From Bryobacterales bacterium (lineage in GTDB: Bacteria > Acidobacteriota > Terriglobia > Bryobacterales > Bryobacteraceae): a stretch of 64,000 bases of DNA. The position numbers and the translations under genes are program-made. Below the pieces are notes generated by a model that was not told where the DNA came from, did not search any database, and saw only the letters and a program-made list of their open reading frames with translations. The stretch spans positions 124,001 through 188,000 of the forward strand of contig JADJOP010000004.1 in the NCBI GenBank assembly GCA_016713735.1, given 5' to 3'. Shown in pieces: positions 17,779-25,950 of the stretch. Each line of letters begins with the position of its first letter. The stretch's first letter is position 1.

Positions 17779-17808
17779 ACTGGGGATCGTGGAAGCACGA
17801 TCCCCAGT
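17779..17808. terminator. 13-bp perfect hairpin between convergent genes
   Basis: ACTGGGGATCGTG (17779-17791) is exactly complementary to CACGATCCCCAGT (17796-17808) with a GAAG loop. It lies between the DUF465 gene and the convergent aminotransferase gene and probably terminates transcripts from both sides, although a T-run is lacking on either strand. Confidence 0.7.
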
Positions 17809-17823
17809 TGCATTTGGCGGGGC

Positions 17824-18984
17824 TTAGCGGGCCAGGAAGGAACGGATGCGTTCGACGGCATCGAGCAGATTTTCGAGAGAGTTGGCGTAGGAAAAGCGAA
17901 GATACCCTTCACCGTAAGCGCCAAAGGCAGTGCCGGCCAGGCAAGCCACGCCAGCCTGTTGGAGCAAATCATCTGCAAGCTGCTTGGCGGGGAGGCCGGT
18001 GCCGGTGATGTTCGGGAAGGCGTAAAAGGCGCCCTCAGGCATGCGGCAGCGGAAGCCGGGCAGGGTGTTGAGGGCGGCGATGAAGGCGTCGCGGCGGCGC
18101 TTGAACTCAGCCACCATTTTGGTGACATCGTCCTGAGGACCGGTGAGCGCGGCAAGTCCGGCGCGCTGGGTGAAGCTGGCGGTGCAGGAGTTGGAGTTCA
18201 CCATCAGCTTGTTGACGGCTTCGGCGAGCCAGGGGGGCATGACGCCGTAGCCGAGGCGCCAGCCGGTCATGGCATGAGTCTTCGAGAAGCCGTCGAGAAT
18301 GATCGTTTTTTCCTGCATGCCGGGAAAGGAGGCGATGGAGACGGGCTTTTCGCCGTAGACGATGCGGCAGTAGATTTCGTCGGAGAGGACCATCAGGTCG
18401 CGGTCGCGCAGCATGTTGGCGATTTCGGCCATGTCCTCGGGGGGGATGAGCCCGCCGGTGGGGTTCTGCGGGGAGTTGAGGACGACCATCTTCGTCTTGT
18501 CGGTGAGGCTGGAGCGGAGCACGTCGAGGTCGAAGGAGAAGCCGCGCTCTTCCACCAGCGGCACGGGTACGGGTTTGGCGCCAAGGAAGGCGATCATCGA
18601 CTCATAGATGGGGAAGCCGGGGTTGGGGAAAATGACCTCGTCGCCTTCCTCGAGCAGGGCGAGCATGGGGAAAAAGATGATGGGCTTGCCGCCGGGGACG
18701 ACCGAGACCATGTTGGCGCTGACGGGGATGTTGCGCGTGGAGGCGATGTGTTGGGCGATCACTTCGCGAAAATCGGGAAAGCCCTGGGTGGGGCCGTAGT
18801 GGGTCCATTCGTCATCCAACGCCTGTTTGGCGGCGGCGACCACATGGGGCGGGGTGGCGAAATCGGGCTCGCCGATTTCAAGGTGGATGATGGAGCGGCC
18901 CTGGGCTTCCAGGGCGCGGGCTTTGACGAGAACTTCAAAAGCGCCCTCCACCAGAAGGCGCGACATACGATTGGCGAGTTGCAC
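17824..18984 (-). CDS. PLP-dependent class I aminotransferase (aspartate-aminotransferase type)
   Basis: A 386-residue fold-type I aminotransferase of the I-gamma aspartate aminotransferase kind, transferring an amino group between an amino acid and a 2-oxoacid with pyridoxal phosphate. Landmarks are IHLEIGEPDF near the N terminus, LNSPQNPTGG (Asn contacting PLP, residues 170-178), LSDEIYCRIVYG (Asp202 and Tyr205) and the Schiff-base Lys235 in DGFSKTHAMTGWRLGY. The C-terminal substrate-carboxylate Arg lies in LRFSYA. The start is GTG with AAAGGA upstream. It begins 3 nt after the stop of a small OB-fold-like gene, so the two share a transcript. The exact amino acid cannot be decided from sequence. 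Confidence 0.9.
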   Translation of the reverse strand: MQLANRMSRLLVEGAFEVLVKARALEAQGRSIIHLEIGEPDFATPPHVVAAAKQALDDEWTHYGPTQGFPDFREVIAQHIASTRNIPVSANMVSVVPGGKPIIFFPMLALLEEGDEVIFPNPGFPIYESMIAFLGAKPVPVPLVEERGFSFDLDVLRSSLTDKTKMVVLNSPQNPTGGLIPPEDMAEIANMLRDRDLMVLSDEIYCRIVYGEKPVSIASFPGMQEKTIILDGFSKTHAMTGWRLGYGVMPPWLAEAVNKLMVNSNSCTASFTQRAGLAALTGPQDDVTKMVAEFKRRRDAFIAALNTLPGFRCRMPEGAFYAFPNITGTGLPAKQLADDLLQQAGVACLAGTAFGAYGEGYLRFSYANSLENLLDAVERIRSFLAR

Positions 18985-18987
18985 GGT

Positions 18988-19191
18988 TTAGGTCCTTTGG
19001 AAGAAGGCCACGCCGGCGCGCTCTTCGACGAGCGACACTTCGTCGCCGATGGAGACCGCGGGGCCGGCGATGCGCACCGTACGGCGCGAGCCGTCGGCAA
19101 ATTCCACGATGGCGAGTTGGTACGGCGCTTCGGCGGCGAGGGACTCGGGCGGGGCGTAAACGGTGGTTTCCGTGTATACGATGGCCTGCAT
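18988..19191 (-). CDS. Small OB-fold-like protein upstream of aminotransferase
   Basis: A 67-residue beta-rich protein (QAIVYTETTVYAPPES, YQLAIVEFADGSRRTVRI, VSIGDEVSLVEE). It resembles the stand-alone C-terminal OB-fold domain of DUF35 proteins, which assist thiolases, but lacks the zinc-ribbon part. Start is taken at ATG 19191, which has a TATCCT box 8 nt upstream; an in-frame ATG at 19263 would add 24 residues and reach into the divergent receptor gene. No thiolase is nearby, so its partnership with the downstream aminotransferase is unexplained. Confidence 0.6.
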   Translation of the reverse strand: MQAIVYTETTVYAPPESLAAEAPYQLAIVEFADGSRRTVRIAGPAVSIGDEVSLVEERAGVAFFQRT

Positions 19192-19199
19192 CCACTTTG

Positions 19200-19205
19200 A
19201 GGATA
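19200..19205 (-). promoter_or_regulatory. TATCCT -10-like box 8 nt before the OB-fold gene
   Basis: On the minus strand TATCCT is followed by CAAAGTGG and ATG 19191. It supports the short start and a leaderless or nearly leaderless two-gene transcript with the aminotransferase. Confidence 0.35.
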
Positions 19206-19261
19206 CAGCGCCGGGCAATTTTCTGATACCGGGGGGCGGCGCGGGGCGTCTGAAGAGAGGC

Positions 19262-21614
19262 ATGATCCGGTCCGTTTTCTCCTTACTACTGGTGTGTTCG
19301 TTTGTTTGGGCGCAGGACACCGCTGGCGTCGGCGCTGTGGAGGGGGTCGTTTCGGATGCCGCGGGGGCCTCGGCGGCGGGCGTGGAAGTGTGCGTCGCCG
19401 ACACGGGTCGCTGCGCGCAAACCGGGGCCGATGGCAAGTTTCGTATTGCCGACCTGAGGCCCGGCAGTTACGTCCTGGCTCTGAAGAGCGCTGGGGCGGC
19501 CGCCACTTCGAACGCGGCCGTGGAGGTGCGCGCCGGTTTGACGGCCCAGGTGGAATTGAAAATGGCCCAGTTGGAGGCGCAGCGTGAATCGGTGACGGTG
19601 ACGGCCAGTGTGTTTGTCGAGCCGGAGGAAATTAAGAGCTCAAGCTTCCTGGTGACCAACGAGGAGGTGTTCAAAACGGCAGGCGCGCTGCAGGATGTGA
19701 GCCGCTACATTCAAACGCTGCCGGGCGTGGTGATCGGCTCGGACGACTTTCGCAACGACATTATCGTGCGCGGCGGCTCACCGCTGGAGAACCTGTTCAT
19801 CGTCGACAACGTGGAGATCCCCAATATCAACGCCTTCGCCAACTTCGCTTCGGCTGGCGGCACGGTGGGCATTCTCGATGCGGCGCTGATTCAGGACACC
19901 ACCTTCCCTCACCGGCGGCTATCCAGCGCCTTACATCAACCGCACATCGAGCGTATTGCAGGTGACGCAACGCGAGGGCAAGCGCGACGGCTTCGGCGGT
20001 AGGGCGACGCTGGGTTTTGCCGGCGCGGGCGCGATCTTCGAGGGTCCGCTGGCCAAGGGCAAGGGGGCGTGGATCAGTTCCATCCGGCGCAGCTTCCTCG
20101 ATCTATTCACCGATGACATCGGCGTTGGCGGCGTACCGGCCGTCTATACGTTCAATAACAAGGTAGTCTACGATTTCTCGCCGCGCGATCGAATTTGGGG
20201 CGTGAGCATCACCGGTGTAGATCGAATCCGGCTTGGCGCCATTCAGGACAAGACTCTCGACAGCGCGGAGTTGAACAACCTCGACATCCGCTATCAGGGA
20301 TGGCGCAGCGCCAACGGTTTCAACTGGCAACGGCTGTTCGGCAGTAAGGGCGTTGGCCTGTTGGGCGTGAGCCACTCGGAGGCGAGTGTCGATCAGCAGG
20401 TGAAAGACCTCGTCTACAACACCCTGCCACCGCCCGGCACGAGCGTGGAGGACCTGATCAACACGAGCCCGGTGGTGTTCCGCGATAACTCGCGCGAGGG
20501 CGAGAGCACGATCAAATATGACCTGACCTCCTATGCCGGCATGCTGGGTAAGCTGCAGGCCGGGGGAAGCGTGAAGATCTTCCGCATCAACTACGACATC
20601 GCCTCGCCGCTGGGCAGCGATTCGCCTTACTCGTTGGACCGCACGCTGAACGCGTTCGATTTGAAGCGCAGCTTCGTCACGAACCAACTGGGCGCTTATT
20701 TACAAAGCTCAGCCAATGTGACGAGCCGCCTCAATCTGACCTGGGGCGGGCGTATTGACCGCTACTCTTACCTGGATCGGGCGCGCTTCAGTCCTCGTGT
20801 GGGAGTCAGTTACCGCATCACGGACAAGCTCAGCTGGCGGGCGAATTTCGGCAGTTACTTCCAACAGCCTTACTTCGTGTTCCTCTCGGCTTTTGCCCAG
20901 AACCGCAACCTGCTGCCGTGGCGGGCCGACCACTACGTGACGGGCTTCTCTTACATCGTGAGCCCGACGCTGCGCGTGACCGTCGAGGGCTACCGGAAGA
21001 ACTACAAGGACTACCCGGTGTCGTCGCAGTTCCGCACACTGACGCTGGCGAGTATCGGCGACACCTTTGATGTGCGGGAGATTCTGTTTCCGCTGACGAG
21101 CGCGGGCCGCGGCCGTGCGCAGGGTGTGGAGCTGTTCGTGGAGAAGAAGTTCACTGACCGCTGGTTTGGGCAGATGAACGTGGCCTTCTCGAAGACGCGC
21201 CATGCGGGGCTGGATGGCGTGATGCGGCCGGGTTCGTTCGACTACACGCGTGTGTTCAACGCCGTGGGCGGCTACCGGTTGACGAAGAACTGGGAGCTTT
21301 CGGCGCGCGTTGCGTATCTCACGGGCCGGCCGTACACCCCGTTCGATCTCACCGAGTCGACGCGACAGCGGCGGCCGATCTTCGATTTGCAGCGTGTCAA
21401 CGCCGAGCGCCTGCCTGACTATGCGCGCATCGACGTGCGGCTCGACCGCACCTTCATCGTGCGCGACAAGCCGCTGCTCATCTTCATCGGCGCGCAGAAT
21501 GTGATCAACCGGAAGAATTTGGCCAGCTATAGCTGGGACCGCCGCGCAAACACGATTCAGGAGAACGAGCAGATCGGTTTGTTCCCGCTGATCGGTATGG
21601 AGTGGCGCTTTTAG
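19262..21614 (+). pseudogene. TonB-dependent receptor interrupted by a +1 frameshift
   Basis: Two overlapping frames encode one receptor. Frame one (19262 to about 19906) supplies a signal peptide (SVFSLLLVCSFVWAQ), a carboxypeptidase-regulatory domain (GAVEGVVSDAAGASAAG, FRIADLRPGSYVLAL) and the start of the plug (VSRYIQTLPGVVIG, NDIIVRGGSPLENLFIVDNVEIP). Frame two (19908 to 21614) continues with LTGGYPAPYINRTSSVLQVT and the beta-barrel, ending LIGMEWRF with the expected terminal Phe. Dropping one C from CCC at 19906-19908 yields a continuous 783-residue receptor. The break falls in the conserved GG(F/Y)PA.Y motif of the plug. It may be a sequencing error, a real lesion or, less likely, recoding. 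ATG 19262 follows AGAGAGG. Confidence 0.85.
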
Positions 21615-21617
21615 CGG

Positions 21618-22040
21618 CTACATCTTCACATCCGGGCGCGGGTATTGCGTCACCACTTCGCGGCCGAGCAGGTGGTCGAGATGGTGCTGCATGTGGAGCA
21701 CGTAGTCGTCGATCAGGAAGCCAAGCGTGAGCGGCGGATAAGCGCCGACGCGGCATTCGGTGCCGAGCGTTTCGTCGGGGATGCGTTCGACCAGACGGGC
21801 GAGGAAGAGGTTGTAATCGCGCCAGAGGGCGATGAGCGTAGCCCAGGGTAGCTCGTCGTAGCCGTGCAGGCGAACCCATTCATCCTGTGCGTAGCCGGGC
21901 CCTTCGTATGGGCCATGGAGCGTGGCGCGGACGAAGCGCTGGTGGTTGTTGGCGGCGGAATCGAGCAGGTGGCCGAGTTCCTGTTTCACGTTCCAGGCGC
22001 CGGGTTTGGCGGCGGGTTGCGATGCCTGCTCTTCGCTCAC
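21618..22040 (-). CDS. DinB/YfiT-like putative metal-dependent hydrolase, N terminus possibly disrupted
   Basis: A 140-residue DinB-superfamily four-helix protein. Family members often bind a metal through three histidines and act as thiol transferases or hydrolases. Candidate ligands are His in WNVKQELGHLLDS and the pair in HMQHHLDHLL. The visible frame starts at GTG 22040, but family-like sequence (LAQYLWETITREQAHLLA) continues upstream in the same frame. That extension runs to ATG 22121 and is interrupted only by TAA at 22110-22112, codon 4 (ATG GCA ACA TAA). A single C-to-T change in CAA would explain this. If GTG 22040 is used, the first helix is missing. Confidence 0.65.
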   Translation of the reverse strand: MSEEQASQPAAKPGAWNVKQELGHLLDSAANNHQRFVRATLHGPYEGPGYAQDEWVRLHGYDELPWATLIALWRDYNLFLARLVERIPDETLGTECRVGAYPPLTLGFLIDDYVLHMQHHLDHLLGREVVTQYPRPDVKM

Positions 22041-22144
22041 GGCGAGAAGATGAGCTTGTTCGCGCGTGATGGTTTCCCACAGATACTGAGCAAGCTTGGC
22101 TGCCGCGATTTATGTTGCCATGGTCCTGAGGAGGCGCGGCGCGC

Positions 22145-22150
22145 TATGCT
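22145..22150 (+). promoter_or_regulatory. TATGCT -10-like box 6 nt before amine oxidase gene
   Basis: TATGCT, then GGCCCC (6 nt), then ATG 22157. No ribosome-binding site is present, fitting a leaderless transcript. Confidence 0.45.
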
Positions 22151-22156
22151 GGCCCC

Positions 22157-23479
22157 ATGACTGGGATCACTCGGAGAAGCGCTCTGGCCGCACTGGCTGG
22201 CGGGGCGTTGGTGCAAGGGCAGGCTCCGGCGAACGCGGATGTAGCCATCATCGGCGCGGGTTCGGCGGGATTGAACGCGGCGCGGAGGCTGCGGGAATTG
22301 GGGCGTTCGGTCGTTGTGCTCGAAGCGCGCAACCGCATTGGCGGCAGGGCGTGGACCGAGAGCGACACGTTCGGTATTCCTTTCGACCGCGGCTGCGCGT
22401 GGCTGCACAAGGCCGACGACAACCCCTACACGCCGCTGGCGCGCGAGTGGGGCTTCACGCTGTTTGAGCACAACAATCATCTCGACGGCCTATGGCTGGG
22501 TGACCGCCGCGCTACCGATGACGAGCGCAAGCGCCAGGCGGATGAAGAGTCGCGCCTGGACGAAGTGATGATGAAGCGCGGCAAGCAGGGCAAGGACAAG
22601 TCGGGTGAGGCGTGGCTGAAGCGGCGCGGTCCGGTGGAGGATGCCGTGGCGACGTTTCATGGGCCGATGTCGTCGGCGGTGGATCTGGATGAGTTGTCGA
22701 CGGTGGACTATCTGACGATCGGCACCGACGTGGAGCCGAACCTGCTCATCAAGGAAGGCTATGGCGCGCTGGTGGCGCGCTATGGGCGCGAGGTGGCGGT
22801 GGAGTTGAGCACGCCGGTGCGGACGGTGCGCTACAGCGGGCAGGGTGTGGAGTTGGAGACAGCCAAGGGGACCGTGCGGGCGAAGGCATGCATTGTGACG
22901 TCATCGACGGGTGTGCTCGCGGCGGAGAAGATCCGCTTCGACCCGGTGTTGCCGGAATGGAAGCGCGATGCGATTGCCGATGTGCCGATGGGCCTGCTGG
23001 CGAAGATCCCGCTGCAGTTTCGTGAGAGCGGGCTATTCGGGCTGAAGGACTTTGACGATCTGCTGCGCGAGCAGCGCGGCAAGCGCGACATCTACTTCCT
23101 CAGCTTCCCGTTTCACCTGCCGTTGATGGTCGGTTTCGTGGGTGGTGATTTTGCCTGGGAGCTGTCAGCGGCGGGTGAGCGCGAGGCGGTGGACTATGCG
23201 ATGCATCACCTGCGCCATATGCTCGGCAGCGATGTGGACAAGCAACTGGTGAAAGGCAGCTTCACGCAATGGGCGGGCGATCCGTGGGCGCTCGGCGCCT
23301 ATGCCACGGCCACGCCGGGCAACGGGCGTTCCCGCGAAGCGCTGCGGCGCACTGTGGCCGAGCGTGTGTACTTCGCGGGCGAGGCCTGCGCGTCGCGCTG
23401 GACGCAGACCTGCGGCGGCGCGGCGATCAGCGGCCGCGAGACGGCCGAGGCGGTTCACAAGGCGCTGGGAGCGGCGTGA
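22157..23479 (+). CDS. Flavin monoamine oxidase family protein, exported by Tat
   Basis: A 440-residue FAD-dependent amine oxidase. The N terminus TRRSALAALAGGA is a Tat-type signal, suggesting export after cofactor folding. The FAD dinucleotide motif VAIIGAGSAGLNAARRL is followed by VVVLEARNRIGGRAWT, in which the Glu binds ribose and the GGRAWT motif is diagnostic of the amine-oxidase/phytoene-desaturase group. The C terminus has RVYFAGEACASRWTQTCGGAAISGRETAE, closing the FAD site. Substrates of the family are primary or polyamines, giving aldehyde, ammonia and peroxide. The next gene is a secreted methionine sulfoxide reductase starting about 2 nt after this stop, which may repair oxidative damage caused by peroxide. 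Confidence 0.88.
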   Translation: MTGITRRSALAALAGGALVQGQAPANADVAIIGAGSAGLNAARRLRELGRSVVVLEARNRIGGRAWTESDTFGIPFDRGCAWLHKADDNPYTPLAREWGFTLFEHNNHLDGLWLGDRRATDDERKRQADEESRLDEVMMKRGKQGKDKSGEAWLKRRGPVEDAVATFHGPMSSAVDLDELSTVDYLTIGTDVEPNLLIKEGYGALVARYGREVAVELSTPVRTVRYSGQGVELETAKGTVRAKACIVTSSTGVLAAEKIRFDPVLPEWKRDAIADVPMGLLAKIPLQFRESGLFGLKDFDDLLREQRGKRDIYFLSFPFHLPLMVGFVGGDFAWELSAAGEREAVDYAMHHLRHMLGSDVDKQLVKGSFTQWAGDPWALGAYATATPGNGRSREALRRTVAERVYFAGEACASRWTQTCGGAAISGRETAEAVHKALGAA

Positions 23480-23481
23480 GC

Positions 23482-24078
23482 ATGAGGCGGCGCGAGTGGC
23501 TGGCCGGCGCGGTTGGGCTGGCGGGATGTTCGCGCGTCGAATTGAAGCCTGTCGAGCAAGGCACGCGAACCGGGACGCCGCCGCCGGCATCGCTTTCGCG
23601 GGAGCGCGTGCGCATTGAGGAATTCGCCGCCGATGGCAAGAGCCTGGGGGTGTCGGAGGTGCAGAAGATCGCGCTGCCGAACGAAGTCTGGCAGGAACGT
23701 CTGACCCGGCTGGCGTTTCAGGTGACGCGCGAGAAGGGCACGGAGATGGCCTACACGGGGAAATTCGATAAGCACTACGAGGCGGGGCTGTACCGCTGCG
23801 TGTGCTGCGGAACGGCGCTGTTCTCGTCATCGACGAAGTTCGATTCGCGCACGGGCTGGCCGAGTTTCTATGCGCCCATCGCGGCGGCGAACCTCTACAC
23901 GCAGACCGACGACAGCTACGGCACGCTGCGCGACGAGGTCCTGTGCCGGCGCTGCGACGCGCACCTGGGGCATGTATTCCCCGATGGCCCCGAGCCGACG
24001 CGGCTGCGCTATTGCATGAACTCGGCCGCGTTGGCCTTCCAGCCGGCGTCAAAGAGCGCTTCCTTCGACATTCGGTAA
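23482..24078 (+). CDS. msrB: Secreted peptide-methionine (R)-S-oxide reductase (lipoprotein)
   Basis: A 198-residue MsrB, which reduces methionine-R-sulfoxide in proteins. The N terminus MRRREWLAGAVGLAGC combines an Arg pair with a lipobox (Cys16), so it is likely a lipid-anchored, extracytoplasmic enzyme, longer than the cytosolic form. The zinc site is complete: C106-V-C-C109 and C155-R-R-C158. The catalytic Cys178 lies in RYCMNSAAL. Other signatures are TGWPSFY and DAHLGHVFPDGP. ATG 23482 is used; GTG 23476, overlapping the previous stop, is an alternative. Tight coupling to the amine oxidase suggests joint function. Confidence 0.93.
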   Translation: MRRREWLAGAVGLAGCSRVELKPVEQGTRTGTPPPASLSRERVRIEEFAADGKSLGVSEVQKIALPNEVWQERLTRLAFQVTREKGTEMAYTGKFDKHYEAGLYRCVCCGTALFSSSTKFDSRTGWPSFYAPIAAANLYTQTDDSYGTLRDEVLCRRCDAHLGHVFPDGPEPTRLRYCMNSAALAFQPASKSASFDIR

Positions 24079-24092
24079 ACTAAGGCTTCGCA

Positions 24093-25904
24093 ATGCCGAA
24101 GCTTCCTTATCCCCCCTACGAACACCCCAATCATGAGACGAAGGGCCGGCTGCGCAGCCGCAACTGGTTCGACAACCTGGCCAACGCCGACGCCACGGCG
24201 ATCTACCTGGAGCGCTATCCGAATTTCGGAATCACGCGTGAGGAGATGCAAGGGGGCAGGCCCATCATCGGCATCGCGCAGACGGGCAGCGATCTTTCGC
24301 CCTGTAACCGGCATCATCTCGAACTGGCCAAGCGCATCCGCGATGGCATCCGCGACGCGGGCGGCGTGCCGTTTGAGTTTCCCGTGCATCCGATTCAGGA
24401 GAGCTGCCGGCGCCCGACGGCGGCGCTCGACCGCAATCTCGCTTACCTCGGCCTGGTCGAGGTTCTGCATGGCTATCCGCTCGACGGCGTGGTGTTGACG
24501 ACGGGTTGCGACAAGACGACGCCTGCCTGCCTGATGGCGGCGGCAACGGCGAACCTGCCGTCGATCGTGTTTTCCGGCGGCCCGATGTTGAACAGCTATC
24601 ACAAGGGGCAGCTCGCCGGATCCGGCATGGCGCTGTGGGATGGCCGCCGCATGATGGCCGCGGGCGAGATCGACCTGCAAGGGTTCTTTGATCTGGTGGC
24701 GGCCTCGGTGCCTTCCATCGGCCACTGCAACACGATGGGCACGGCGACGACGATGAACTCGCTCGCCGAAGCACTGGGGATGTCGCTGCCGGGCTGCGCT
24801 TCGATTCCCGCTCCCTATCGCGAGCGCGCGCAGATGGCCTATGAGACGGGGCGGCGCATTGTGGGCATGGTCCACGAAGACCTCACGCCGTCGAAGATCA
24901 TGACGCGCGAGGCCTTTGAGAACGTGATCGTGGTGAACTCGGCCATTGGCGGTTCGACCAACGCTCCGCCGCACATCGCCGCCATCGCGCGGCACATTGG
25001 CCTGGAGATCGAGATCAAGGACTGGGAGACGATCGGCCATGAGATTCCGTTGCTGGTGAATTTGCAGCCGGCGGGTGAGTATCTGAGCGAGTCCTATCAC
25101 CTGGCGGGCGGCGTGCCGGCCGTGTTTGGCGAGTTGATGCAGGCGGGTAAGATCCACACCGGCGCACTGACGGTGACGGGCAAGGCGATTGGCGAGAATT
25201 ACGCGACGGCGCGTAGCGTGGACCACAAGGTGATCCGGCCTTACGGGCAGCCGATCAAGGAGAACGCCGGATTCCTGGTGATGACGGGCAACCTGTTCAA
25301 CTCGGCGCTGATGAAGACCTCAGTGATCGGCGAGGAGTTTGCCGAGCGGTTTCTGAAGACGCCGGGCTCAGAGGGCGCGTTTACGGGCAAGGCGATCGTG
25401 TTCGATGGTCCCGAGGACTATCATTCGCGCATCAACGATGCCGATCTGGGGGCCGATGAGCACTCGATTTTGATTGTGCGCGGCGCGGGTCCGGTGGGCT
25501 ATCCGGGCGCGGCCGAGGTGGTGAACATGCTGCCGCCGGCGTCGCTCGTGCAGAAGGGCGTGACGCAGTTGCCGACGCTTGGCGACGGGCGGCAGTCGGG
25601 CACTTCGGCGAGCCCGTCGATTCTGAATGCGTCGCCGGAGTCGGCCGTGGGCGGCAATCTGGCGATCCTGCGCAGCGGCGATCAGATCCGCATCGACCTC
25701 AATGCGCGGCGGGTGGACCTGTTGGTTTCCGACGAAGAGATCGCCGCCCGGCGCGCCGAGATGAAGATCGACGTGCCGCCGCACCAGACCCCGTGGCAAG
25801 AGATGTATCGCACCTACGTGGGGCAGTTGGAGAGCGGCGCCTGCCTGGAGTTCGCCGTGAAGTATCACGACGTGTGCAAGGATCTGCCGCGGCATTCGCA
25901 CTGA
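24093..25904 (+). CDS. IlvD/Edd family dehydratase, D-xylonate dehydratase-like
   Basis: A 603-residue Fe-S dehydratase removing water from a sugar acid to give a 2-keto-3-deoxy acid. It closely resembles the Caulobacter XylD xylonate dehydratase along its length: RSRNWFDN, RPIIGIAQTGSDLSPCNRHHLELA, RPTAALDRNLAYLGLVE, GHCNTMGTATTMNSLAEALG, GDGRQSGTSASPSILNASPESA and the terminus KYHDVCKDLPRHSH. Cluster cysteines are Cys71, Cys139 (TTGCDKTTP) and Cys212. True IlvD proteins are shorter and differ in these blocks. No sugar transporter, aldose dehydrogenase or aldolase is adjacent, so the pathway is not visible. A TAAACT box lies 11 nt before the start. Arabonate or another pentonate is an alternative substrate. 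Confidence 0.88.
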   Translation: MPKLPYPPYEHPNHETKGRLRSRNWFDNLANADATAIYLERYPNFGITREEMQGGRPIIGIAQTGSDLSPCNRHHLELAKRIRDGIRDAGGVPFEFPVHPIQESCRRPTAALDRNLAYLGLVEVLHGYPLDGVVLTTGCDKTTPACLMAAATANLPSIVFSGGPMLNSYHKGQLAGSGMALWDGRRMMAAGEIDLQGFFDLVAASVPSIGHCNTMGTATTMNSLAEALGMSLPGCASIPAPYRERAQMAYETGRRIVGMVHEDLTPSKIMTREAFENVIVVNSAIGGSTNAPPHIAAIARHIGLEIEIKDWETIGHEIPLLVNLQPAGEYLSESYHLAGGVPAVFGELMQAGKIHTGALTVTGKAIGENYATARSVDHKVIRPYGQPIKENAGFLVMTGNLFNSALMKTSVIGEEFAERFLKTPGSEGAFTGKAIVFDGPEDYHSRINDADLGADEHSILIVRGAGPVGYPGAAEVVNMLPPASLVQKGVTQLPTLGDGRQSGTSASPSILNASPESAVGGNLAILRSGDQIRIDLNARRVDLLVSDEEIAARRAEMKIDVPPHQTPWQEMYRTYVGQLESGACLEFAVKYHDVCKDLPRHSH

Positions 25905-25937
25905 GCGCGCAGCTTACCAGAGCCGCCTCGTTCGATA

Positions 25938-25943
25938 TACAGT
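25938..25943 (+). promoter_or_regulatory. TACAGT -10-like box 7 nt before DUF1592 gene
   Basis: TACAGT (within TATACAGT) is followed by AGAGACC (7 nt) and ATG 25951. No Shine-Dalgarno or good -35 sequence is seen. Confidence 0.45.
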
Positions 25944-25950
25944 AGAGACC

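Noticed and set aside
17773..19200. 475-codon plus-strand open frame
   Set aside because: Antisense to the aminotransferase; Gly/His/Asp-rich shadow sequence.
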